Origin: Planctomycetota bacterium
GTDB lineage: Bacteria; Planctomycetota; UBA1135
Assembly (NCBI GenBank): GCA_004295085.1
Contig: SHNF01000002.1
Span: 186,001-250,000, forward strand
Reading direction: 5' to 3'
DNA: 64,000 nt
The first letter of the stretch is position 1; every line of letters begins with the position of its first letter. Below the pieces are notes generated by a model. The model saw only the letters and a list, made by a program, of their open reading frames with translations, ran no database searches and was not told the origin of the DNA. This document shows, piece after piece, positions 55,999-62,877 of the stretch. The position numbers and the translations under genes were made by a program.

Positions 55999-57462
55999 TC
56001 AGGCGCCCCTCCCCAGCTGGTCGTAGGCCTCGAGCGCCGGTGGCGCCAGTGTCAGCGCCAAGTCCGGCCGCGCCAGCGGCGCCGGCACCACCACGGCAGT
56101 GCCGTCCCGCTGCCGCAGCAGCTGCTGGATCGTCTCCAGCCGCGGCGTGTCCCGCTCCAGCGCCTCGGCCACGGCCGCCTCCACCGCCTCCTGCGGGTGG
56201 CGCTCCAGCAGGCGCAGCACCGCCACCCACTCCTGGTCCGGCTTGCGAGTCCGCCCGCGCAGCGCGTCCCGCAGCCGTAGGAAGGCCTCCGGGATGTCCC
56301 ACTGCGCCAGTGCGGTGGCCTCGGGGACTGCGCGGTGCTTGCGCTCGAGCAGCGAGAGCACGTGGCGGGGGTCCAGCACCTGCGCCCCGGCCTCGAAGGC
56401 GCGCTGTTGCACGGCCACCACCGCGCCCTCCACCGCGATCTCCGCCCGGTCGTGGTACAGCTTCACCCACACCGGCCGGTACGCATGCTCGATCGGCACC
56501 GAGTAGGTCACCGTCTCCACCCGCACGTGGCCAAACTTGTTGGCCACCCGCGCCAGCACGCGACACGTCTGCGGCGCGTGCTCCGGCAGCGGCCGCAGGT
56601 GCTCGCGCTCCGCCAGCCAGGCCTGGCGCGCGGTCCGGCCGTCCGGCAGGCGCCGCGCCTCCTGGTCCGCGAGCAGTTCGTGGCCGATCCGCTCATTCAG
56701 CTCGGCCCAGCTCGCCGCACTCGGCAGCGGCCGGAAGCACAGATTCCGCGTGTAGCGGACGCCGCCCTCCGTCGAGCCCTTCTCCCAGCCCTTCGCCGGC
56801 GCGCAGAAGTCGGCGTGGAAGGGGTAGGCTCCACGGAAACCGTGGAAGGCGTCGGTCTCCTCCCGCTCGCGGCCCGCGAGTACCCGCTTCACCGCCAGCG
56901 ACGTGTTGTCCAGGACGACCCGCCGCGGCACTCCGCCGAAGAACAGGAAGGCGCTCTCGAGTCCGTCCAGCAGGCACTCCAGCCGCTCCACCGGGTAGGC
57001 CTTGGCGAAGTACACATTGCTGTGCGGCAGGGTCGCCACCAGGAACTTCACCTTGTGCAGCTTCCCCGCCACCACCGCCCAGCTCTCGCCGAAGTCGGCC
57101 TCCATGGTGTCCCCCGGCGCGTGCGTGCGGTGCACGAAGGCCTCCGCGGGAAACAGCTTCCGGCGCAGCCGCGCCACGTACTTGCGCAGCGTCCGCTCCG
57201 ACAGCGGACCCGTCTTCGGCTGGAGCAGCTTCCCGATCCGCTTCGCCGTCAGCTTCGGCTCGGCCCGCAACCACTCCTCCACCTCCAGGCGCCAGGGGTC
57301 CAGCAGCCGCCGCCGCTCCGGACTCTCCCGTCCCGGCGGCTCCGGGCTGCCCTCCAGCGCGCGCCGCACCGTCTTCACGTCCACGGCCAGGCGCCGCGCG
57401 ATCTCCTTCTTCGGCATCCCGTCCACCAAGTGCATCTGGCGTATTTCTGCCCATTGCGTCAT
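55999..57462 (-). CDS. istA: IS21-family transposase IstA
   Basis: The transposase (487 aa) has an N-terminal helix-turn-helix (MPKKEIARRLAVDVKTVRRAL) and a DDE integrase core. Acidic residues lie in DTMEADFGESW, RVVLDNTSLAVK and GWEKGSTEGGVRYTRN. A Mu-type C-terminal domain follows. The start is the ATG at 57462, with the near-perfect ribosome site AGGAGGTGATC ending 3 nt upstream. That is much stronger than host sites and suggests an origin in an SD-rich genome. Open frame extends further upstream but lacks such a site. Confidence 0.95.
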   Translation of the reverse strand: MTQWAEIRQMHLVDGMPKKEIARRLAVDVKTVRRALEGSPEPPGRESPERRRLLDPWRLEVEEWLRAEPKLTAKRIGKLLQPKTGPLSERTLRKYVARLRRKLFPAEAFVHRTHAPGDTMEADFGESWAVVAGKLHKVKFLVATLPHSNVYFAKAYPVERLECLLDGLESAFLFFGGVPRRVVLDNTSLAVKRVLAGREREETDAFHGFRGAYPFHADFCAPAKGWEKGSTEGGVRYTRNLCFRPLPSAASWAELNERIGHELLADQEARRLPDGRTARQAWLAEREHLRPLPEHAPQTCRVLARVANKFGHVRVETVTYSVPIEHAYRPVWVKLYHDRAEIAVEGAVVAVQQRAFEAGAQVLDPRHVLSLLERKHRAVPEATALAQWDIPEAFLRLRDALRGRTRKPDQEWVAVLRLLERHPQEAVEAAVAEALERDTPRLETIQQLLRQRDGTAVVVPAPLARPDLALTLAPPALEAYDQLGRGA

Positions 57463-57598
57463 CCTGATCACCTCCTGGGTCCTCCGTCTGGGGGGTCGAA
57501 ACGATTGGTCTCGTCCGACCATGCCAGCGCGGAGGACCCGGGTCCTATCCGTCCCCAAGGGGGTCCCTTTTCAAGGGGCCGCGGGGTCCCTTTTCAGG

Positions 57599-58009
57599 AT
57601 GCCGTTCCCACTGGAGGCGCACAAGCGCCAGCCGGAGGTGGAGAAGCGCTTCGAGCAGCTCAAGACCGTGCACGAGATCGCGCCGGTCCTGCTGAAGAAC
57701 GAGGGCCGGATCGAAGCACTGTTCTTCCTGTACTTCCTGGCACTCCTGGTCCAGGGCCTGATCGAGCGCGCGCTGCGCCGGGGCATGCAGCGGGAAGGGA
57801 CCCAAGAGCTCCCGATCTATCCCGAGGAGCGCCGCTGCCGGCGGCCGACCTGCGAGCAGGCGCTACGGCTCTTCGCTCACGCGCAGCGCCACCTCCTGCT
57901 CCGCAATGGTCAAGTCGTCCAAGTCTTCGAGCCGGAGCTCACCGAGCTGCAAAAACAAGTGCTGCGGCTGCTCCAGGTGCCAGCCAGTGTCTACCGCACC
58001 CCAGAGTGA
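57599..58009 (+). pseudogene. C-terminal fragment of an IS1634-type (IS4-like) transposase
   Basis: The fragment reads EAHKRQPEVEKRFEQLKTVH, then APVLLKNEGRIEALFFLYFLALLVQGLIE, the end of the DDE transposases of the IS1634 group. The catalytic N-terminal two thirds are missing. It begins at the right edge of the IS21-family element, which therefore probably cut it; the rest is not found on the other side. The direct repeat copy B starts about 50 bp after its stop. Confidence 0.75.
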
Positions 58010-58130
58010 GACCTGCCAGGAGACCCGAAATGCCGGCCGAGATGTGCGGAATGTAAGTCCGGTGGAATGGGAGTGTGCTCCGCCAGCAGCTTCCCGTAGT
58101 AGGCGACGAGCTCCTCATGTGAGGCAAGCG

Positions 58131-58328
58131 CTAACCCATTTTGCCGCGGATCGCCCGAAGCTCCTCCAGGAGCGCGCGGAATTCGTTCTTCTCGAATCCC
58201 GTTCGAGTCGAGAACTCCCAGTCCGCTAGCAGCTCCGGCAGCTCGTTCAGCGCAGTGAGAAAGAGGTCGACCTCATCACAGGTCAATCGAACCGTGACAT
58301 CCTGCGCGGTGACTCGCAGCTCCTCCAT
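58131..58328 (-). CDS. Small immunity-like protein, copy B
   Basis: The 65-aa product differs from copy A at only a handful of residues (for example LPELLADWEFSTRTGFEKNE). The start codon overlaps the toxin-like stop as TGATG, as in copy A. Retention of an intact frame beside a possibly damaged toxin start fits an immunity role. Confidence 0.7.
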   Translation of the reverse strand: MEELRVTAQDVTVRLTCDEVDLFLTALNELPELLADWEFSTRTGFEKNEFRALLEELRAIRGKMG

Positions 58329-58639
58329 CAACGGAGCCCCTCGAAGTACGCACGGCCGGTCGTCGGCCTGAAGGCCGTGCCACCGTGGACCGCTGACGGG
58401 TTCCTGATGACCACAGTCCCGGTTGCATCGTCCCAGAATGCCGAGCGTCCGTTGCGCAGCTCTCGGAAGGCTGAGGCGTTGTTCATGATCCTCTCGATGT
58501 GCTTGGCGAACTGCTCCCGAGTTGTGATCCCGACACCCACGAGCTCACCCGCGTGTTTAATAAGCGCATGGCCACCCGCAATCTCTTGCGCGGCAAGATG
58601 CCACCGTAGTTGTGCCGCTTTAACGGCGCTCTGTGCCAT
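58328..58639 (-). CDS. Toxin-like protein, copy B (possibly damaged N-terminus)
   Basis: The conserved part (GGHALIKHAGELVGVGITTR, GRSAFWDDATGTVVIRNP, GGTAFRPTTG) is intact. The ATG at 58639 gives 103 aa. The upstream stretch homologous to copy A (EDTAETCIKAADVTQDVAS) is in the same frame but has no ATG, GTG or TTG, because a 2-nt change puts the copy A start out of frame. The protein may therefore be shortened at its N-terminus, or use a rare CTG. It follows the FG-GAP gene and overlaps the immunity-like gene. Confidence 0.65.
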   Translation of the reverse strand: MAQSAVKAAQLRWHLAAQEIAGGHALIKHAGELVGVGITTREQFAKHIERIMNNASAFRELRNGRSAFWDDATGTVVIRNPSAVHGGTAFRPTTGRAYFEGLR

Positions 58640-58730
58640 CTCACTTGCGACATCTTGGGTGACATCTGCTGCTTTGATGCACGTCTCGGCAGTGTCCTCG
58701 ACCTCGCCTGCGGCACGGGAAACCTGCAGA

Positions 58731-60353
58731 CTACGGCACGACCGCGATCCGCACGCCAGCGGAACTCAGGCGTGGATTGCTTGGGAGATCAAGACTCACC
58801 GCGGCGAAGCGCAGAGTGAATCCCACCCACGCTGACGCCTGGCCGGCGGCCAGTGTGGCGATGGTCATCGCATCACCGCTCGGATCAAGAACTCCAGAAG
58901 TGCTCGAGAAGATCGCGGGAGGATCGAGCAGCGTCCTCCTCAGAAGAGGTGAAAGCATAAGTGGAATGTGAACACCTCCGATCGTTATCTGACCGGCGCG
59001 ATCCGTGGAAAGGAGAAGTTGCCATACCTTCCCAGCCTCGCTGTCCGGAAAGTCCAGGGCGAACGTCACGGTTTCGCCTGCGGCAGCGGAAACCTTCCGC
59101 GGATCAGCCGTAAGGTAAGAGTGAAGCTCAAGTAGATTAACCGAACCTGCGTTCGATGCACCGTAGTCCGCGCCATGAGAGTAGACGACCACATCACCAA
59201 GGCCGTCGCTATTGACATCCGGGGTCATCGCCACCGCGTGGCCAAAGAGATCAAATGGTGTCTCGCCGACAAGCTCAGCCAAAAGTCGTCCATCTAGCCC
59301 TGAATGCACGAATGCTGCTCCCTGCTCCAAGCTCCCTCCAAAGTGAGCGCCAACGACCATATCCGGATAGCCATCGCCATTCACGTCCATCCCACCAGCA
59401 ACGTCGAAGCCAAACTCGTCGTGGTCTACATTGCCGCGAAGGTCCATGAGCAGCATACCACTGACTCCTGAGTAGACGTACGCCCGTCCCTTCCGCACGC
59501 CAGCTTGGGGCGCGGGGGCTCCTACGATGAAGTCATTCACACCATCACGATCGATGTCGCGAATGTTGGCCAATGATCCGCCAAAACCGTCGAATGGAGC
59601 TACGGAAGGAATCCTGTACAGGACACTGCCATCTGCGCCAGAATACACGGCCACCGAGCCTCCATTAAGAAAGTCCGAAATCACGAGGTCTGCTAGACCA
59701 TCTGCGTTGATATCACCTAAACCGTCGCCGTCCTGGGCATTCCTTGCTGCTGATTGACCTAGGACAAGGAGTTGAGCACCTGTGGCTCCAGAGTACACAA
59801 AGCTGGCGCCCGCAGCTGGCCCGAACACCGAACTCCGTTCGGAACCAACGAGCACGTCAGCTGCTCCGTCTCCATCCACGTCACCTGCACCGGCGATATA
59901 GCGCCCATAAATTGCCCCTATCTCACTTCTTGTAAAGCGATGCAGCACCCGTCCATCAGCACCAGACCAGACATAGGCCGCTCCTCCTGGGCTCTCGAAA
60001 GGCGCACCTCCGGCGATATCCTCCACGCCGTCCCCGTTAACATCGCCCACATTGGCCACTGAATGACCAAGCGAGCCGAGGAACTCCGTTCCAACGAATT
60101 CAAAGATCGCAAGACCGGTCGCTCCGGAGTACACGGTGACTTTCCCTGAGCTTTCAACAACGCCATCCCAACCTTCGATGCCCACGATGACGTCGGACGC
60201 ACTGTCTCCCTCTAAGTCCGAGATGCCAGCTATTCCGCGCCCGAATCCCTCAAGAGCTGTTCCGCCATCAAGGCGCCAACGCAGGGCCCACCCACCTCCG
60301 CTCTCTTGCGGGTTAGGGTCGAGACATGCGAAGAGAACAGGTAAGAACATCAT
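58731..60353 (-). CDS. Secreted FG-GAP repeat protein, module copy B
   Basis: The 540-aa paralogue of the copy A protein has the N-terminus MMFLPVLFACLDPN, a short hydrophobic stretch ending in Cys that could be a lipobox. Seven FG-GAP blades with DVNGDG and DIDRDG loops follow, and the same tail type ends LSSAGVRIAVVP. Its ATG overlaps the stop of the chimeric upstream ORF by 4 nt (ATGA). The order FG-GAP, toxin-like, immunity-like is kept. Confidence 0.85.
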   Translation of the reverse strand: MMFLPVLFACLDPNPQESGGGWALRWRLDGGTALEGFGRGIAGISDLEGDSASDVIVGIEGWDGVVESSGKVTVYSGATGLAIFEFVGTEFLGSLGHSVANVGDVNGDGVEDIAGGAPFESPGGAAYVWSGADGRVLHRFTRSEIGAIYGRYIAGAGDVDGDGAADVLVGSERSSVFGPAAGASFVYSGATGAQLLVLGQSAARNAQDGDGLGDINADGLADLVISDFLNGGSVAVYSGADGSVLYRIPSVAPFDGFGGSLANIRDIDRDGVNDFIVGAPAPQAGVRKGRAYVYSGVSGMLLMDLRGNVDHDEFGFDVAGGMDVNGDGYPDMVVGAHFGGSLEQGAAFVHSGLDGRLLAELVGETPFDLFGHAVAMTPDVNSDGLGDVVVYSHGADYGASNAGSVNLLELHSYLTADPRKVSAAAGETVTFALDFPDSEAGKVWQLLLSTDRAGQITIGGVHIPLMLSPLLRRTLLDPPAIFSSTSGVLDPSGDAMTIATLAAGQASAWVGFTLRFAAVSLDLPSNPRLSSAGVRIAVVP

Positions 60354-61813
60354 GGCTTCACCTGGAACCGCACTGTGGTTTCCGTACCATCTACCTCTGG
60401 AGATATAATTGGAGTCGCCTTGTCTTGAGCGGTCATTTTTACGTAGAGGCGATACGGCGGCGTAGGGTTGCTAAGATTGTGACTGAAGGCAAGAGGAAAC
60501 TGGTCATTCAAGGCCAGGACGGCGCTCTTGCCGCCGCTCACGAATACAAACGTGGAGCTACTGCTGACGACCTGCGGCGTCCGACCGGCAGGCATCGGCG
60601 GAAGGGGGAGTTCTAGGTAGATTACTTCGCCCACATTCTCCGCGAAGTAGTAGTTGACTCTGAAATCGGTGGGGAAGCAATTGCTAGCCGAGATAATTGC
60701 GCTCGTGACTAATTCAGTAGTGTAGTAGTGCTGGTCAGCGTTGGTGGAGAGGTAGTCCGTGCCTGTAGACAAGTTGAATGCCCACTTAGGCGTCCCCATC
60801 TCAGCAAGTTCGAACACGCGTGAACACCCATAGACCACACCTGCAGCCCCAGTTCCATTCCCGAACACGCGCTGGACTTGCAAGTAAGATGGATCATCTG
60901 AGGTGACAAGATCCGTGAAGTTGATTGCCGCACCTCCAGCTGTTTCAGCCGCAATGACTTGCAGGAACGTCTGTGCGTAATCCACGTCTTCATCCGGCAC
61001 CCAGTAACCATTCCTGCCGCAGGACAGGGCGACCCGGCCCTGCCGCTCCTCTTCCGGGGCTACCAGATAGAGCTCCAGCCGTGCATCCTCGTGGCCAGGC
61101 ACGGACAGGATCGTGAGATCTTCCAGGCGACGGCCGAGGAATGCCTGGGCCCGGACCACGAAGTCCTTCACGGCCATCCCTCGGGCCACCCGGTCGTGGA
61201 TCTCGATGGCGACGTCCCGGCCGAGCAGCTGGCCCCGCAGCTCGCTCGCGAGGTAGGCCTGCAGGCGGACCGGGCGGATCTGGCGGGCTGCGCCCTCGTG
61301 CACTGCCCGGATGGTCACCTCGGTGGAGGTGTCTGGGTCGTCCAGTCGTGCGCGCGGACGGAAGAGTTCGCCGTTTGGCTCGTCCTCGATCAGCCGCAGG
61401 CACAGCGGGTCGCCGCCACCAACGCGGCTTCGGATCTCCAGGATCCTCCCGACTGCCCAGAAGCCGAGCAGCCCGATTCCGTACTTGCCAAGGAGCATCA
61501 GCTCGCGGCGTTGGGCCGGGGAGAGGGCGCGCTTGTGGGAATGGCCGATGGTCTTCGCGATGCGCTGCAGTGCCTCTTCGCGGCTGAGGTCTGGGAAGAT
61601 GCCCGCGCCATCGTCGCCGATCCGCAGGGCCCGGGCGCCCTTTTCGTTGAACCAGGTGATGTCGATGCGTCGGGCGCCGGCGTCGAGGGCGTTTTGGACC
61701 AGCTCACCGACGGCCTTGCGCGGGTCGTTTTGGCTCCGCGCCAGCAGCCGGATCAGGTCGAAGGAATCCTGCGCCTGGAGCCGGACGCGGGTGATGGCGG
61801 GCTGGGGAGACAT
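60350..61813 (-). CDS. Chimeric ORF: GHKL (Hsp90-like) ATPase fused to the G8-protein C-terminal region
   Basis: Residues 1-265 of this 487-aa frame form a GHKL ATPase with the N-box VGELVQNALDAGA, G1 box GDDGAGI and G2 box LGKYGIGLLGFW. At about residue 266 (near 61018) it switches without a frame break to NGYWVPDEDVDYAQTFLQVI and the rest of the C-terminal region seen in the G8 protein of copy A. The join falls in the shared NGYWVP. The G8 and beta-helix core is absent. A deletion or recombination event is the simplest cause. Whether the hybrid makes a useful protein is doubtful; it lacks a signal peptide. Confidence 0.75.
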   Translation of the reverse strand: MSPQPAITRVRLQAQDSFDLIRLLARSQNDPRKAVGELVQNALDAGARRIDITWFNEKGARALRIGDDGAGIFPDLSREEALQRIAKTIGHSHKRALSPAQRRELMLLGKYGIGLLGFWAVGRILEIRSRVGGGDPLCLRLIEDEPNGELFRPRARLDDPDTSTEVTIRAVHEGAARQIRPVRLQAYLASELRGQLLGRDVAIEIHDRVARGMAVKDFVVRAQAFLGRRLEDLTILSVPGHEDARLELYLVAPEEERQGRVALSCGRNGYWVPDEDVDYAQTFLQVIAAETAGGAAINFTDLVTSDDPSYLQVQRVFGNGTGAAGVVYGCSRVFELAEMGTPKWAFNLSTGTDYLSTNADQHYYTTELVTSAIISASNCFPTDFRVNYYFAENVGEVIYLELPLPPMPAGRTPQVVSSSSTFVFVSGGKSAVLALNDQFPLAFSHNLSNPTPPYRLYVKMTAQDKATPIISPEVDGTETTVRFQVKP

Positions 61814-61859
61814 TGCGCTGCTACCGGGCGCGGGCCCGGCAAGCCAGGATAGACCCTCG

Positions 61860-62010
61860 GCCCGGTGTACGGGACACCTTTGCTCTCCGCGAACTTCTTC
61901 AGGCCCACGCCGCTCGCTGCGTGCTCGGCCAGCAGCTCGCGGTAGTACGCGGCTCGCTCAGCCAGCGAGCTTGCGCGCAGGGAACTCCTCGGCTCGGATC
62001 TCGTTTCCAT
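61860..62010 (-). pseudogene. IS66-type accessory protein TnpA, N-terminal fragment
   Basis: The frame from the ATG at 62010 reads LAERAAYYRELLAEHAASGV then GLKKFAESKGVPYT, the start of the small IS66 TnpA helix-turn-helix protein. Similarity stops near 61860, some 47 bp before the chimeric ORF start. No IS66 tnpB or tnpC is nearby. The 62011-62206 stretch beyond it holds nothing I recognise. Confidence 0.55.
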
Positions 62011-62206
62011 GCCCAAATCCTCCGCGAAGGCCAGAACACTGAGAAGATGGGGTCTGCCGGACCCTTACCTTTGACCAGACCGCAGACGCCACTCCTCAGC
62101 TCCAAGAAAGTGCGAAAGACTCTGGACACTACCCGACTCGCATCGTGTCTCCATCGAAATCCTCGGCATTGCGCAGAGCCTTGAACAGATGCACACGGCC
62201 AGAGGC

Positions 62207-62413
62207 TCAGCGTGCTTCGCCCATCTTGTTCCGAATCGCCCGAAGCGATGCCCGAAACGCGCGAAACTCACTCTTCTCAAATCCTGTTCGAGTCGAGAAT
62301 TCACTGTCCTGCAGCAACTCGAGTACTTCATTCAGCGCACTCAGAAAGAGGTCGACGTCGTCACTGGTTAATCGCACCGTGACATCCTTCGCTGTGGCCC
62401 CCAGCTCTTCCAT
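62207..62413 (-). CDS. Small immunity-like protein, copy C
   Basis: The 68-aa product is a diverged version of copies A and B, with VTVRLTSDDVDLFLSALNEV and SEFSTRTGFEKSEFRA, plus three extra residues at its end. Its ATG shares its first base with the TAA stop of the toxin-like gene (TAATG). Conservation of reading frame across three diverged copies supports real function. Confidence 0.7.
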   Translation of the reverse strand: MEELGATAKDVTVRLTSDDVDLFLSALNEVLELLQDSEFSTRTGFEKSEFRAFRASLRAIRNKMGEAR

Positions 62414-62877
62414 TAGCGGAGCCCCTCAAAGTATGCGCGGCCGGTCGTCGGCCTGAAGGCTGTGCCACCATGGACGTCCGACGGGTTCCTGATGACCACA
62501 GTTCCTGTTGCATCGTCCCAGAACGCCGATCTGCCGTTGCGCAGCTCTCGGAAGGCTGAGGGGTTGTTCATGATGTTCTCGATGTGTCTGGCAAACTGCC
62601 CCCGAGCTGTGATCCCAACATCCGCGAAGTCTCCAGCGTGCTTACTGAGCGCATGACCACCGGCAATCTCTTGCGAGGCGAGCTGCTGACGCAATCGTGC
62701 TGCTTGTGCGGCGCTCTTCGCTACGCCGCTTGGGGCATCGCTGGCGGCAGGTGCTGCATTGATGCACGTCTTAGCAATGTTCTGGATCTTGTCCGCGACT
62801 TGCGCAAACCTCAGATTACGGCACGATCGTAATTCGCACCCCAGCCGAACCCAGCCTTGGGTTCTGCGGTAGACCAT
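62413..62877 (-). CDS. Toxin-like protein, copy C
   Basis: The frame gives up to 154 aa from an ATG at 62877 that lies inside the end of the FG-GAP gene, in another frame. The part homologous to the copy A start (VADKIQNIAKTCINAA) begins near residue 28 and lacks a start codon of its own, so the overlapping ATG is the best candidate. The core GGHALSKHAGDFADVGITAR, GRSAFWDDATGTVVIRNP and GGTAFRPTTG are conserved. It overlaps the immunity-like gene by 1 nt. Confidence 0.68.
   Translation of the reverse strand: MVYRRTQGWVRLGCELRSCRNLRFAQVADKIQNIAKTCINAAPAASDAPSGVAKSAAQAARLRQQLASQEIAGGHALSKHAGDFADVGITARGQFARHIENIMNNPSAFRELRNGRSAFWDDATGTVVIRNPSDVHGGTAFRPTTGRAYFEGLR

Larger units (their letters stand above)
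55025..57596. mobile_element. IS21-family insertion sequence with doubled terminal repeats
   Basis: The ~2.57-kb element carries istA and istB on the minus strand. Each end has two copies of GAAAAGGGACC: 55025-55035 and 55049-55059 on the left, and, inverted, 57562-57572 and 57585-57595 on the right. The 23-24 nt spacing of the doubled sites is the same at both ends. The right end finishes in CA as expected for the family; the left end reads TAG rather than TG. No clear target-site duplication was found. Confidence 0.85.
58061..58748. repeat. Long direct repeat, copy B (toxin-immunity segment)
   Basis: This segment is the second copy of 48561-49246, in the same orientation 9.5 kb away. A 2-nt length difference near 58690-58716 shifts the GTG that starts the toxin-like gene in copy A out of frame here. 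Confidence 0.8.

Noticed and set aside
55005..57620. Target-site duplication flanking the IS21-family element.
   Set aside because: Bases outside the two ends do not match in direct orientation; the element probably recombined after insertion.
57600..58009. A complete transposase gene after the IS21 element.
   Set aside because: Only the C-terminal third of the family is present and no catalytic residues are encoded, so it is listed as a fragment.
49230..60353. FG-GAP proteins as self-contained toxins.
   Set aside because: No catalytic motif is visible in the propellers or tails; only the separate downstream gene has a toxin-like signature.
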